64,000 bases of DNA, taken from Eubacterium brachy ATCC 33089 (lineage in GTDB: Bacteria; Bacillota; Clostridia; Peptostreptococcales; Anaerovoracaceae). The notes below the pieces were generated by a model. That model made no database searches. It was given only the letters and a program-made list of their open reading frames with translations, and was not told where the DNA came from. The stretch's first letter is position 1; every line of letters begins with the position of its first letter. The stretch covers positions 146,394 to 210,393 of the forward strand of contig KI535286.1 in the NCBI GenBank assembly GCA_000488855.1, read 5' to 3'. The translations under genes were made by a program, and so were the position numbers. Positions 36,484-45,679 of the stretch are shown piece by piece.

Positions 36484-37092
36484 ATGCATCAAATGGAAAG
36501 CGGATTATATAGAAGAGAAGGAAAATCTATAACAAATTTTGAAAAAAGGTTGCCTGCTTTACAATCAGACCTTGCAAGACAGACATTAAAAGATCCATAT
36601 AATTTTGACTTTCTTACAATTCGTGAAGGATATGATGAGAGAGAATTACAAAAATAACTGCTTGACAAGATTTCTGATTTTTTGCTTGAATTTGGCGAGG
36701 GATTTGCCTACATAGGCAAAGAATATCACTTAAACATAAATGGAGATGATTTTTATATTGATTTGCTTTTCTACAATTTGAAGCTTCATTCTTACATTGT
36801 TATAGAACTGAAATCAGAAAAGTTTAAGCCGGAACACTTAGGACAACTTAATTTCTATGTAACGGCTGTAAATAGAGAATTAAAAACTGATAGAGATAAT
36901 GCGACTATTGGACTTCTGATTTGCAAAGATAAAAACGATGTTGTTTGCGAATATTCATTAGAACAGATATTTCAGCCTATAGGTATAAGCAAATACGAGA
37001 TTAGCAAATTACTTGAAACAGAATACAAGAGTAGTTTACCGAGTATTGAAGAAATAGAGAAAAAGATTAAAGAAATAGACTCTGATAATTAA
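36484..37092 (+). pseudogene. DUF1016 (YhcG-type PDDEXK) nuclease gene, truncated and interrupted
   Basis: The frame from 36484 reads as the C-terminal half of a DUF1016 protein (KDPYNFDFLTIREGYDERELQ). It is broken by TAA at 36655-36657 and continues in the same frame as FLLEFGEGFAYIGKEYH, FYIDLLFYNLKLHSYIVIELK and PIGISKYEI. The catalytic D and ExK (IELKSEKF) remain. The N-terminal half is missing and no ribosome site precedes it. It is a decaying remnant; the 136-codon part after 36682 might still be made but would lack its partner region. Confidence 0.85.
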
Positions 37093-37113
37093 AAAAGAAT
37101 TAAATATATATTT

Positions 37114-37154
37114 AAAAATGACGATTGTAGAAAATCACTAATCGTCATTTTTTA
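37114..37154 (+). terminator. Intrinsic terminator after the DUF1016 remnant
   Basis: AAATGACGATT pairs with AATCGTCATTT around a loop of 13 bases and is followed by a T-run. Confidence 0.8.
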
Positions 37155-37195
37155 TTACAATAAACAGGAGGGAAACTATATTCACGAAAATAAAA

Positions 37196-37370
37196 ATGAA
37201 CAAAACACAGGAACAAAGACAATAAAGAAGATTGGAAAGTAACTTATGAGGTTGCCGTCCATTTTAATGAAAATGCAACTGAAACCGTGCAAGACAAATT
37301 AAAACGTATAATGCTTAGAGAAACAGGAGAAACTAAAGGTTTTGAAAAGGGTAGGAATACTTGTAAGTGA
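37196..37370 (+). pseudogene. TnpW-like transposon protein remnant
   Basis: An ATG at 37196 (after AGGAGGG) starts a frame that stops after nine codons. A frame shifted relative to it then reads YEVAVHFNENATETVQDKLKRIML to a stop at 37370, which resembles the small TnpW proteins of Tn4451-type elements. It is a frameshifted mobile-element remnant. Family assignment rests on the short YEV-VHF-TVQDKL pattern only. Confidence 0.55.
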
Positions 37371-37391
37371 TGTTCAACAACATATTGTTGA

Positions 37392-37447
37392 TTGACTTTG
37401 TAGTTAGGTTATGCTAATATATAGTTATTGAACGAGTGTCGGTCAAT
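37392..37447 (+). promoter_or_regulatory. Promoter and operator of the first TetR/ECF operon
   Basis: TTGACT (37392-37397) and TAATAT (37415-37420) are 17 bases apart with TGC before the -10. A 21-base palindrome at 37427-37447 (ATTGA-CGA/TCG-TCAAT, 8 of 10 pairs) lies at the expected start of transcription. A related motif (TTGAACGA/TCGTTC) recurs at 38161-38178. Confidence 0.75.
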
Positions 37448-37467
37448 AAAAGATTGGTGGTGATAAT

Positions 37468-38073
37468 TTGGCAAACAGAATTTCAAAAGCTCCGGAGGAG
37501 AGAAGGCGAGAACTAATAGAAGTAGCAACTAAACTTTTTGAGTCGAGGGGATATGAAAAAGTTTCAGTAAGAGACATTCTTTCAGAAGTTAATGGTGCTC
37601 CGGGGATGTTTTATTATTACTTTAAGTCTAAAGAAGATATATTTTTAGCTTGTATGGAATGTTACTTTTCAGAGAGACTAAAAGTGAAAGTCGATATCTT
37701 AAAAAACAAGGAAATAGATTATGAAGTAAGGATAAAAACATTGAGGGAGCTTATTATAAATGACATAAGTCAATTTGCACAAAGGTTCGATTTTTCAGCA
37801 GATAAGTCTATAGCGGATAATTCATATAGACTTTGGGAGTTAACACATTATATTGGACGTTTTGTAGAGGCTTATGCTGATTTCATTATCGAAGGAATTG
37901 AAACGAAAAAGATAAAAAATCACATAGGTGTTACTGAAGAAAATGCGAGAAATATAGCTGCATTTATTCTTTATGGAGCAATCGGAACAATCTATGGTGA
38001 TGCTATAAATGGAATAAAAGAGGTGAATAGTCCTGAGTGTGCGTTTAATGTTATCAGTGAAATATTCACCTGA
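37468..38073 (+). CDS. TetR-family regulator of ECF operon 1
   Basis: The 201-residue protein starts at TTG 37468 with GGTGG before it. The helix-turn-helix is clear (VSVRDILSEVNGAPGMFYYYFKSKED region) followed by a helical ligand domain. It precedes two ABC half-transporters and an ECF set. The matching palindromes before this gene and before the ABC gene suggest that it represses both. The ligand may be the imported substrate or a metal complex; this is not visible. Confidence 0.88.
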   Translation: MANRISKAPEERRRELIEVATKLFESRGYEKVSVRDILSEVNGAPGMFYYYFKSKEDIFLACMECYFSERLKVKVDILKNKEIDYEVRIKTLRELIINDISQFAQRFDFSADKSIADNSYRLWELTHYIGRFVEAYADFIIEGIETKKIKNHIGVTEENARNIAAFILYGAIGTIYGDAINGIKEVNSPECAFNVISEIFT

Positions 38074-38112
38074 TATAATAAAACTTAAAAGTAAATACGA
38101 TAATCTATTGGA

Positions 38113-38144
38113 ACAAGGAAAGCATGTAAAATTGTTTTCCTTGT
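38113..38144 (+). other. Hairpin between tetR and ABC genes, operon 1
   Basis: ACAAGGAAA and TTTCCTTGT form a perfect 9-bp stem around a 14-base loop. The T-run after it is weak (CTTCGTTTT), so it may be a partial terminator. Operon 2 has a hairpin at the same place (45680-45707). Confidence 0.5.
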
Positions 38145-38160
38145 CTTCGTTTTAGGGGCA

Positions 38161-38178
38161 TTGAACGAACTCGTTCGG
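38161..38178 (+). promoter_or_regulatory. Second operator of TetR 1
   Basis: GAACGA and TCGTTC form a perfect inverted repeat, preceded by TT as in the palindrome at 37427-37447. It lies 20 bases before the first ABC gene and would allow separate control of the transport genes. Confidence 0.65.
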
Positions 38179-38198
38179 CAAGAAAAGGAGATTAGCTT

Positions 38199-39971
38199 AT
38201 GAAAGAAAAAAAGAGGTCTATAGGAGATATTGTTGCCTACAGTGATACGAAAAAAGGAGGTTTAATAGCGGGAATTTTCTTTGTTTGTATCGGAACGATT
38301 CTTAGTATTTTTCCTATCGTGGCTATATACCATATTATCAAGATACTACTGTCAACAAACAGTTCGAATACAATAATAATCACTTACTCTTTATACGGAA
38401 TTATAGCAGTAATCATGGCATATATCTTTACATATATCGGAAGTATTTTATGCCATAAGTTTTCGTATAAGCTAATTGCCGGTTTAAAGAAAAAAATAGT
38501 ATCGCATATTGGTTCATTACCTTTAGGGTTTTTTACAGGAAATAGCAAAGCTAAGATAAGACAGATTTTAGGTTCGGATATGAACCAAATTGAGGGATAT
38601 TTTTCTCATCAACTGCCAAATCTTGTTTCAACCTTGGTTCTCATTTTGGTAATGCTAATATATATGTTCAAAATGAATATTATATTAGCTTTTGTAACAC
38701 TTGGAACTGTTGCTATTGGATTAGCAATTCAAGTTGCAATTATGGTTAGAATTGTCAAGTCAGGAGGACTGAATGAAAATTTTAAGATTCTTGATAATAT
38801 CAACTCTGCAACAAGCGAATATGTCAAAGGGATGCCGGAAGTAAAAATTTTTGGAAATGCAAATAAATCTTTTAAGAATTTTGAAAGTGCAGCAAATAAG
38901 TATAGAAATTTTACAAGCTCAATGACAGCCAAAATTAGACCGGGGTTTGTATCCTTTAGAGTTTTTATTCTTTCTGTAGCCACTTTTATAGTGCCAATGG
39001 GGATTTATCTAATTGTGAAAAATCATAATGACATAGATATCATAACTACTTTTATTTTGTTTTTGATTGCAGCACCTGCTATTAGTGTTCCGTGCTTAAA
39101 ACTCAGAGATTTTGCTGAAGGAATGAACTTATTAGAAGAAGTTATTCAGAGAGTTTGGGATATTATCGTAGAAAAGGAAATAGTAGAAGGAGAGTATTCA
39201 GGGGAATTAAAAAATTATGATATTGAATTTGAAGATGTGGGATTTGCCTATGAAAAGGATCAGGTGCTAAAGAACATAAACTTTAAAGCTAAACAGGGAG
39301 AAGTTACAGCTTTAGTTGGACCTTCAGGAGCCGGAAAATCAACGATTGGGGTGCTGATTTCACGATTTTATGAACCAACGGACGGAACTATAAAAATCGG
39401 TGGAATAGATATTAAAGAAATGACATTTAATTGTTTGATGGAAAATATTTCTTTTGTCTTTCAGGACAATGATCTGATTTCAGACACGATTTTTAATAAT
39501 ATCGCTATGACAAAAAAAGATTGTAAAAAGGAAGATGTAATTGAAGCTTCTAAAAAAGCAAGATGTCATGATTTTATTATGAATCTTGAAGAAGGATATG
39601 AAACAATTTTAGGAAAAGGAGTTTATTTATCTGGCGGAGAAAAACAAAGAATAGCAGTAGCAAGAGCTATTCTAAAGGATGCACCGGTTTTAATTTTGGA
39701 TGAAGCTACAAGTTATGCAGATGCTGAAAATGAATATCTTACGCAAAAAGCATTATCAGAATTAGTAAAAAATAAAACGGTAATAATGATTGCACACAGA
39801 CTTGGCACGATCAAAAATGCACATCAAATTTTAGTTGTTTCAGATGGGAATATTGTTGAAAAAGGCACTCATGAAAGTCTAATTGAGGCAAATGGAGTTT
39901 ATAACAGAATGTTTGATGTTTTTGACAAAGCAAATGTTTGGAAAATGAATAAGGAAAGGGAGTTGGCATGA
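38199..39971 (+). CDS. ABC exporter-fold half-transporter, operon 1 subunit A
   Basis: The 590-residue protein joins a six-helix membrane domain and an ATPase domain with Walker A GPSGAGKS, signature LSGGEKQR, Walker B LILDEATS with catalytic Glu, and His in IAHRLG. The D-loop is unusual (SYADAENE). It overlaps the next half-transporter gene by four bases, so the two should form a heterodimer. In this context (ECF genes and TetR), the pair resembles the exporter-fold importers of siderophores such as YbtPQ/IrtAB rather than a drug pump. That is an inference. Confidence 0.9.
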   Translation: MKEKKRSIGDIVAYSDTKKGGLIAGIFFVCIGTILSIFPIVAIYHIIKILLSTNSSNTIIITYSLYGIIAVIMAYIFTYIGSILCHKFSYKLIAGLKKKIVSHIGSLPLGFFTGNSKAKIRQILGSDMNQIEGYFSHQLPNLVSTLVLILVMLIYMFKMNIILAFVTLGTVAIGLAIQVAIMVRIVKSGGLNENFKILDNINSATSEYVKGMPEVKIFGNANKSFKNFESAANKYRNFTSSMTAKIRPGFVSFRVFILSVATFIVPMGIYLIVKNHNDIDIITTFILFLIAAPAISVPCLKLRDFAEGMNLLEEVIQRVWDIIVEKEIVEGEYSGELKNYDIEFEDVGFAYEKDQVLKNINFKAKQGEVTALVGPSGAGKSTIGVLISRFYEPTDGTIKIGGIDIKEMTFNCLMENISFVFQDNDLISDTIFNNIAMTKKDCKKEDVIEASKKARCHDFIMNLEEGYETILGKGVYLSGGEKQRIAVARAILKDAPVLILDEATSYADAENEYLTQKALSELVKNKTVIMIAHRLGTIKNAHQILVVSDGNIVEKGTHESLIEANGVYNRMFDVFDKANVWKMNKERELA

Positions 39972-41704
39972 TGATAAATAATATTACTTTAGGCAAACCT
40001 AAAAATATTTTAAGGTCTATTATTCTAAATATCTTAGCCTCAATTTCAAATTTAATACCCTTTATCGCATTAGCCAAAATTGTGGAAAATCTATTTGTAG
40101 GAAGTAAAGTTGGAAATATAGACACAGGCATTTTGTGGAAATATTTTGGAGTAATGGCATTGTTTTTTCTTATTACATTATTCTTTGAAAATCTGGCAAC
40201 CAAGTACACCTATGAACTTGGCTATCAAAGAACAGCAGAAGGAAGAATTGGACTTGCAAGTCATATCAGAAGTTTGCCAATAGGTTTTATCTCTGGTAAA
40301 AGTTCATCTGAAATTTTAGACACATTAATGAATGATTTTGCCAAGGTTGAAACCGCTACAACACATCAGCTACCACAATTTTTCAGTTCGATTTTCGTGG
40401 CACTATTATGTGGAATATTCTTTTTGATTATTGATATAAAAATGGGAATAGCAGCTTTAATAGGATTTCCTGTTGCGATGCTGTTTTTAAGGTTAATGAA
40501 TCGTTTTCAAAAAAATATGTATTTCAAAACAGATGAAGCCAAGATAAAAGAGCAAGAAGATTTGGAAGAATATTTGAATAATATAAAGACTTTGAAGGCC
40601 TATAACTTTATTACAGATACATTAAGAAAGATAGACAGTGATATTGAACATGTAAAAACTACGAATACAAAAAATGAAAAAGGCATTGGCTCTTTAACGA
40701 CAATAGCTGGGATGGTTTTAAGAGTGGGACTTCCATTGATGAGTTTAGTGGGAGCGTATTTGATATTAGATGGAAGTCTTGATATTGAAACGTTTCTTAT
40801 GTTTTTATTTGTTGGGACAAGAATATTCGATCCTTTAGATCTTGCGCTTACAAATTATACAGGGTTACAAATGGCTTCTATTTCAGGGGAAAGAATATTG
40901 AAGCTGTTAGAAATGAAACCTATGAAAGGAAAAGATACATTGAATTCTCAAAATGATATAGAACTCACAAATGTCTCGTTCGCTTATGATAAAACAAATG
41001 TAATTGAAGATGTATCTCTAAAGATAAAAGAAAATGAGTTAACTGCATTAGTTGGATTTTCAGGGTCCGGAAAATCCACATTGATTAAACTTTTACCACG
41101 ATTTTATGATTTGACAGAAGGCAATATAAAGATTGGGAATATTGACATTTCAAAAGTTTCACCTGAAGAAGTAATGAGAAAGTTTTCGATTGTATTTCAA
41201 GATGTATATCTTTTTAGAGATACCATTTATAACAACATCAAATTTGGTAATGAAACAGCAAGTAAAGAGGAGATTATAAAAGCTGCAAAAATGGCAGGGG
41301 CGTATGATTTTATTGTAAAGAAAGAAAATGGGTTTGAAACCATGATAGGAGAAGGAGGTTCAACTTTATCAGGAGGAGAAAGACAGCGAATATCTATAGC
41401 AAGGGCTATATTGAAAGATGCGCCAATCATATTGCTTGATGAAGCTACCGCATCCCTTGATCCTGATAATGAAGTAGCTGTTCAAGCTGCAATTTCCAAT
41501 TTAATAAAAAATAAGACGGTTATAGTAGTGGCCCACAAGCTGAAAAATGTCGTGGGAGCAAATAAAATTGTTGTTCTGGATAAGGGTAAGGTTGTAGAGC
41601 AAGGCAAGCACGAAGAATTGTTATCTTTAGGGGGAATATATAAATCCCTTTGGGATTATCAAGAAAAATCAAAACATTGGCAGATTGCTAACATGTTAAA
41701 TTAA
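39968..41704 (+). CDS. ABC exporter-fold half-transporter, operon 1 subunit B
   Basis: The 578-residue partner has Walker A GFSGSGKS, signature LSGGERQR, Walker B IILLDEATASLD and His in VAHKLK. All catalytic residues are present, so both ATP sites of the heterodimer look active. It starts inside the stop of the previous gene (ATGA). The S component of an ECF transporter follows after 17 bases. Confidence 0.9.
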   Translation: MMINNITLGKPKNILRSIILNILASISNLIPFIALAKIVENLFVGSKVGNIDTGILWKYFGVMALFFLITLFFENLATKYTYELGYQRTAEGRIGLASHIRSLPIGFISGKSSSEILDTLMNDFAKVETATTHQLPQFFSSIFVALLCGIFFLIIDIKMGIAALIGFPVAMLFLRLMNRFQKNMYFKTDEAKIKEQEDLEEYLNNIKTLKAYNFITDTLRKIDSDIEHVKTTNTKNEKGIGSLTTIAGMVLRVGLPLMSLVGAYLILDGSLDIETFLMFLFVGTRIFDPLDLALTNYTGLQMASISGERILKLLEMKPMKGKDTLNSQNDIELTNVSFAYDKTNVIEDVSLKIKENELTALVGFSGSGKSTLIKLLPRFYDLTEGNIKIGNIDISKVSPEEVMRKFSIVFQDVYLFRDTIYNNIKFGNETASKEEIIKAAKMAGAYDFIVKKENGFETMIGEGGSTLSGGERQRISIARAILKDAPIILLDEATASLDPDNEVAVQAAISNLIKNKTVIVVAHKLKNVVGANKIVVLDKGKVVEQGKHEELLSLGGIYKSLWDYQEKSKHWQIANMLN

Positions 41705-41721
41705 AATTTAGGAGGATAATT

Positions 41722-42312
41722 ATGTCAACAAAGAAAAAATCATCAAAAAATGCTATCACAGCGGGAGTTCTGATTACTCTCTATCTTGTAACTTATGTTG
41801 TAATAGGGGCTATTTCAATGCCTATACCGGTATTGTTCTTGCTAATGCCTATGTTGGTTGCTTTATTTGCAGCGCCAACCTATCACATGCTTCTCGCAAA
41901 AACAAAATCGAGTACAGCTATTTTTATCGCTTCAGTTCTACCGAGTATTATCCTCGTAGCGACAGGACATATTCCTATTGCACCGTTAGTATCAATTCCG
42001 GCGGGAATTATAGCCTTACTAATTGCAAAAAATGGCAACTATGAAGATTTTAAGAAAAATGCTATAAGCCATTTATTCTTTTCGCTTAATCTCTTTGGAG
42101 GATTTATCCCTATTTGGATTATGAGAGAAGCATTTTTTAAGAGTGTAATGCATGGAGGGTTGGATCAGAGTTTTTGTGATACTGTAAGAGCTTTAACTCC
42201 ACTTTGGATGTTACCAACCATGGTTATTGGAACATTTGTATTCTCTTTGATTGGTTCATATTTAACAAAGAAAGTGCTAAATAAAAAATTAGAGCAAGCA
42301 GGAGTTTTGTAA
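41722..42312 (+). CDS. ECF substrate-binding S component (MptD/Trep_Strep type), operon 1
   Basis: The 196-residue membrane protein has about six segments and the features of MptD-family S components, which include a short Lys-rich N-terminus, ATGHIPI in the middle, and the C-terminal KLEQAGVL. It would bind the substrate and dock on the EcfT/EcfA module encoded next. The family is linked to uptake of iron or haem compounds in some Firmicutes, but the substrate here is unknown. AGGAGG lies just upstream; the stop overlaps the EcfT start. Confidence 0.88.
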   Translation: MSTKKKSSKNAITAGVLITLYLVTYVVIGAISMPIPVLFLLMPMLVALFAAPTYHMLLAKTKSSTAIFIASVLPSIILVATGHIPIAPLVSIPAGIIALLIAKNGNYEDFKKNAISHLFFSLNLFGGFIPIWIMREAFFKSVMHGGLDQSFCDTVRALTPLWMLPTMVIGTFVFSLIGSYLTKKVLNKKLEQAGVL

Positions 42313-43040
42313 TGAATGGTAAAAAAAATGTTCCGAGGCATACATATGATCTCAGAACAAAAATTGCCTTATTGCTTGGAGCAAATATTTTGATATTTCT
42401 TGGCAACAGTATACTGTATGAAAGTTTTTTAACATTGCTTTGTTTGATAGTTATTATGAGTAATGGATATGTAAAATCATCTTTTAAATATATTTTGTTT
42501 TTTACATTTAGCGTTGCTGTGGAAACGATCATTGCCAATTTAGAGATTCACTTTTTGGTGAATTTGATTTTATTTGTTGTAGCAATTATTAGAAAGTTTT
42601 TGCCATGTATTATTATCGGAAAATGGATTTTAAGCTCAACAAGTTCCTCATTAGCGGTTGCAACATTACAAAAAATGAGATTGCCAAAGGATGCTCTAAT
42701 TATGATTTCAGTTATATTTAGATGCTTTCCCACTATTAGGGATGAGTGGTCACATATAAATATGGCTATGAGAACAAGGGGAATCAGCTTCAGTTTTTAT
42801 AACTTGCTTCATAGACCTGTTACAACAATAGAATATTTTTTTGTGCCATTATTTGTAAGTGTTATAGAAATCGGGGATGAATTATCTCAATCTGCAATTG
42901 TAAGAGGATTAGATGCTCCTGTAATAAAGACAAGCAGGCATATTATTAAAATGAAAATAGGCGATTATATGATACTGACATCATTATTAGCAGTTATATG
43001 CATGGTTATTTTTATGAGGTTATGGGGGTATCATCTATGA
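42312..43040 (+). CDS. ECF transmembrane T component, operon 1
   Basis: The 242-residue membrane protein belongs to the CbiQ/EcfT family. The two coupling motifs are visible: MAMRTRGI and SAIVRGLDAP (the family's A-R-G signature). It connects the ATPases to the S component. Start and stop codons overlap with both neighbours, so S, T and A are translationally coupled. Confidence 0.92.
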   Translation: MNGKKNVPRHTYDLRTKIALLLGANILIFLGNSILYESFLTLLCLIVIMSNGYVKSSFKYILFFTFSVAVETIIANLEIHFLVNLILFVVAIIRKFLPCIIIGKWILSSTSSSLAVATLQKMRLPKDALIMISVIFRCFPTIRDEWSHINMAMRTRGISFSFYNLLHRPVTTIEYFFVPLFVSVIEIGDELSQSAIVRGLDAPVIKTSRHIIKMKIGDYMILTSLLAVICMVIFMRLWGYHL

Positions 43041-44422
43041 TTGAAATTAAAAATTTAAGTTTCAAATACAGCGTGGATGATGACTACATACTGAAAAATA
43101 TAAATTTATCTGTTCACAAGGGGGAATGTGTACTTTTATGCGGGAAAAGTGGTTGTGGGAAATCCACACTGCTAAAAACTATAAATGGAATCATTCCGGA
43201 ATTTTGTAATGGAGAGATAGATGGAAGTGTAGAAGTATGCGGTATGAATACATTTGAAACAGAGATATATAAAATTTCTGAAAAAGTAGGTTCTGTTTTT
43301 CAAAACCCTAAGACACAGTTTTACACAACAAATACTACCGATGAAATTGCTTTTGGCTTAGAAAATTACGGATTAGAAAGAACGAAGATAAATAAAAAAA
43401 TTGAAAAGGTTAAAGAAGCTCTAAAAATAGAACCGTTGATGAATAGAGACATATTTGAGCTTTCGGGCGGAGAAAAACAAAAAATAGCAATTGCCAGTGT
43501 GTACGCTTTAGAACCGGAAATATTTGTTTTTGATGAGCCTTCTTCCAGTTTAGATATTGATTCTATGAAGGAACTTTCAAATACAATAGGTGAATTGAAA
43601 GCGGTAGGTAAAACAATAATAATTGCTGAGCATAGATTATGGTATTTGAAAAGTGTAGCTGATAGAGCAATATATCTGGAAAATGGAAAGATCACAAAAG
43701 AATACAGTATGGAAGAAATTCAAAATTTAAGTGAAGAAGAAAGATTGAGAACAGGGCTTAGGCATACAGAACTTCATAGTGATAACTTTAAAAGTAAATC
43801 AAATTCCTTGCACAATACAATTGAATTGGAAATAAATGATTTGTTGTATAGAAGAAAAAAGCAGACTATTTTTAAAATAGGCAGCTTAAAATTCGAAAAA
43901 GGAACCATCGTGGGGATAGTTGGAAATAATGGGATAGGAAAGTCCACATTCGCAAAGATCGTTTGCGGTCTCGAAAAACAATCTTCAGGGACGATATACA
44001 AAAATAATAGAAAGCTATGCTCTAAAGAGAGAATTAGAAAAAGCTTGTTAGTTATGCAAGAAATAAACAATCAGTTATTTACGGATACAGTTTACGACGA
44101 AATATGTTTGACATCGGATATAGATGAGGAAAATAAAATAAATATTTGCATGGCAGATATGCAAATTGACAGGTTAAAGAAAAAGAATCCTCACATTTTA
44201 TCGGGTGGTCAGAAACAGAGAGTTGTTATCCTATCTGCGTTACTTTCAAATAAGAATCTATTATTTTTTGATGAGCCGACAAGCGGATTAGATTATGCGA
44301 GTATGAAAGTGGTTGCTGAGAATATAAAAAAATTCAAAGAAAAAAAGCAACTGATCTTGATAATTTCTCATGATATGGAATTTTTAGAAGAGGTATGCGA
44401 TAGAGTTATTTTTTTCTCGTGA
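43037..44422 (+). CDS. ECF double ATPase (EcfA1-EcfA2 fusion), operon 1
   Basis: The 461-residue protein holds two ABC domains. The first has GKSGCGKS, LSGGEKQK and FDEPSSSLD; the second has GNNGIGKS, LSGGQKQR and FDEPTSGLD. Both halves have Q-loops of the ECF type (VFQNPKTQF in the first). ATG 43037 overlaps the EcfT stop; an earlier in-frame ATG at 42998 lies within the EcfT gene. This supplies the energy for the S/T module. It ends the first transport operon, and no clear terminator follows. Confidence 0.92.
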   Translation: MIEIKNLSFKYSVDDDYILKNINLSVHKGECVLLCGKSGCGKSTLLKTINGIIPEFCNGEIDGSVEVCGMNTFETEIYKISEKVGSVFQNPKTQFYTTNTTDEIAFGLENYGLERTKINKKIEKVKEALKIEPLMNRDIFELSGGEKQKIAIASVYALEPEIFVFDEPSSSLDIDSMKELSNTIGELKAVGKTIIIAEHRLWYLKSVADRAIYLENGKITKEYSMEEIQNLSEEERLRTGLRHTELHSDNFKSKSNSLHNTIELEINDLLYRRKKQTIFKIGSLKFEKGTIVGIVGNNGIGKSTFAKIVCGLEKQSSGTIYKNNRKLCSKERIRKSLLVMQEINNQLFTDTVYDEICLTSDIDEENKINICMADMQIDRLKKKNPHILSGGQKQRVVILSALLSNKNLLFFDEPTSGLDYASMKVVAENIKKFKEKKQLILIISHDMEFLEEVCDRVIFFS

Positions 44423-44485
44423 TTTATGTGTAAATTTAGGAATGTATTTGTGCATCAAATTATAAAAGCGGATTATATGGCAGAG

Positions 44486-44646
44486 AAGCAAAAAGAAGCA
44501 CTGTTTAAATCAAAAGGAGAAAGGGAGAGCATACGGAAAGTTATCCCCCTTATGGCTATATCAAAGGTGAAAAAGATAAGTATAAGTGGGTTGTAAATGG
44601 AAAAATAGGAATAGATAAGAAACGCATGTACATAAAACAAGACTAG
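44486..44646 (+). pseudogene. Second serine recombinase fragment (frameshifted)
   Basis: One frame reads ALFKSKGER, then a shifted frame reads EHTESYPPYGYIKGEKDKYKWVV before a stop at 44644-44646. The PPYGY segment is the start of the recombinase domain of large serine recombinases. The join FKSKGE is the same point where the other remnant (30737-31207) is cut. A segment just before it (about 44451-44490) resembles the start of the DUF1016 remnant at 36484. It is a leftover of a mobile element. Confidence 0.7.
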
Positions 44647-44673
44647 AAGCCTCGACAAAAAAATTATATACAT

Positions 44674-44741
44674 GAAAAAATGGCAAGTCCCCCTATCGGT
44701 AAAAACCGACATACAAGTGGGGCAACCGCCATTTCATTTTC
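44674..44741. other. Nested three-stem structured element
   Basis: Three stems nest in one another: AAATGGC/GCCATTT (44678-44684 and 44728-44734), CCCC/GGGG (about 44690-44693 and 44719-44722), and TCGGT/ACCGA with an AAAA loop (44696-44709). The outer arm extends with GAAA and TTTTC. It lies in mobile-element debris. It could be a noncoding RNA, an oriT-type nicking site or an attenuator. I do not recognise it. Confidence 0.6.
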
Positions 44742-44886
44742 TTAATGATATCACAGAAAAAATTGCAAATCAGGCAGATAAAGGAGAAAAATCAAGGGTT
44801 CTTTTTTTTAGATGAAAAATTTGAACTAGCAATATGAAGATATGGAAAGGAAACAGACAGAGCAGGAAAATATATAATTTTTGAAA

Positions 44887-44919
44887 GAGAACTATTTACG
44901 CCAAATTGTAGAAGTTCTC
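44887..44919 (+). repeat. Conserved-loop hairpin, copy 2
   Basis: This 33-base hairpin (GAGAACT/AGTTCTC stem) matches 36406-36438 in length and in most loop bases (GCCAAA, TGTAGAAGT). The two stem positions that differ between copies are changed on both sides and keep pairing (T-A to G-C, and G-C to A-T). Confidence 0.6.
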
Positions 44920-44997
44920 ATAGTGATAAAAACTAACAAATTAACAATTAGATAGCGTAAGATATTCGCAGGAGTTTTTAAAGACAATTAAGTAAAC

Positions 44998-45028
44998 TTG
45001 ACAAAAAATGAATTTAGATTTATTATTA
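44998..45028 (+). promoter_or_regulatory. Promoter and operator of the second TetR/ECF operon
   Basis: TTGACA (44998-45003) and TATTAT (45021-45026) are 17 bases apart. The 20-base motif at 45008-45027, starting ATGAATTT and ending TTTATTATT, fills the spacer and -10. It recurs almost unchanged at 45724-45743. Bound repressor would block this promoter directly. Confidence 0.75.
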
Positions 45029-45067
45029 AACAAAACAAGAGTTTATTATTAAGCAGGCGAGGTATGT

Positions 45068-45640
45068 ATGCCACAAGTATTAAAAGAAGAAGTTAGGAAT
45101 AGAATACTCGAAGCAGCAGAAAAAATTTTTTATGAAAAAGATTATAGAAGTGCAAAGTTAATAGATATTGCAAAAGAAGCAAATATTACAGTTGCACTTA
45201 TATACCTCTACTTTAAAAATAAGGAGGAACTGTTCGATAGCATAGTAGGTTCTGTATATTTAAATTTTTCTTCAGCATTTGATGAGGAGGAGTCCTTAAA
45301 AAATGGTTCGGCATATGATAGATTTGATCAAGTGGGAGAAAAATATATTCACAACTTATTGCAGAATCGCAAAAAATTGATTATTCTCATGGATAAAAGT
45401 TCAGGAACAAAACATGAAAGTGCAAAGCAAAAACTTATCAGTCAAATGGAAATGCACATAAGAAAAGGTCTTAAAAGGCAATCAAATGAAAAATACGATA
45501 AGATGCTTGCACATATCTTAGCAAATAATTTTACAGAAGGTCTTCTTGAAATAGCAAGACATTATGAGAATGAAGAATGGGCTAAGCATATGTTAAGTCT
45601 AATGGCGAAATGTTATTATACCGGAGTAGAATCATTATAA
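45068..45640 (+). CDS. TetR-family regulator of ECF operon 2
   Basis: The 190-residue protein has a TetR helix-turn-helix (SAKLIDIAKEANITVALIYLY region and FKNKEELFDSIV) and a helical C-terminal domain. It is not close to TetR 1 in sequence or in operator. It precedes a parallel set of ABC and ECF genes and probably controls itself and them through the shared motif at 45008 and 45724. Confidence 0.88.
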   Translation: MPQVLKEEVRNRILEAAEKIFYEKDYRSAKLIDIAKEANITVALIYLYFKNKEELFDSIVGSVYLNFSSAFDEEESLKNGSAYDRFDQVGEKYIHNLLQNRKKLIILMDKSSGTKHESAKQKLISQMEMHIRKGLKRQSNEKYDKMLAHILANNFTEGLLEIARHYENEEWAKHMLSLMAKCYYTGVESL

Positions 45641-45679
45641 TTCGTGTAAAAATTGAATATTCGTTGCAATAAAAATCAA

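Noticed and set aside
45019-45052. Direct repeat TTTATTATTAA as a separate repeat element
   Set aside because: Short and AT-only; the longer shared motif at 45008 and 45724 explains the first copy better.
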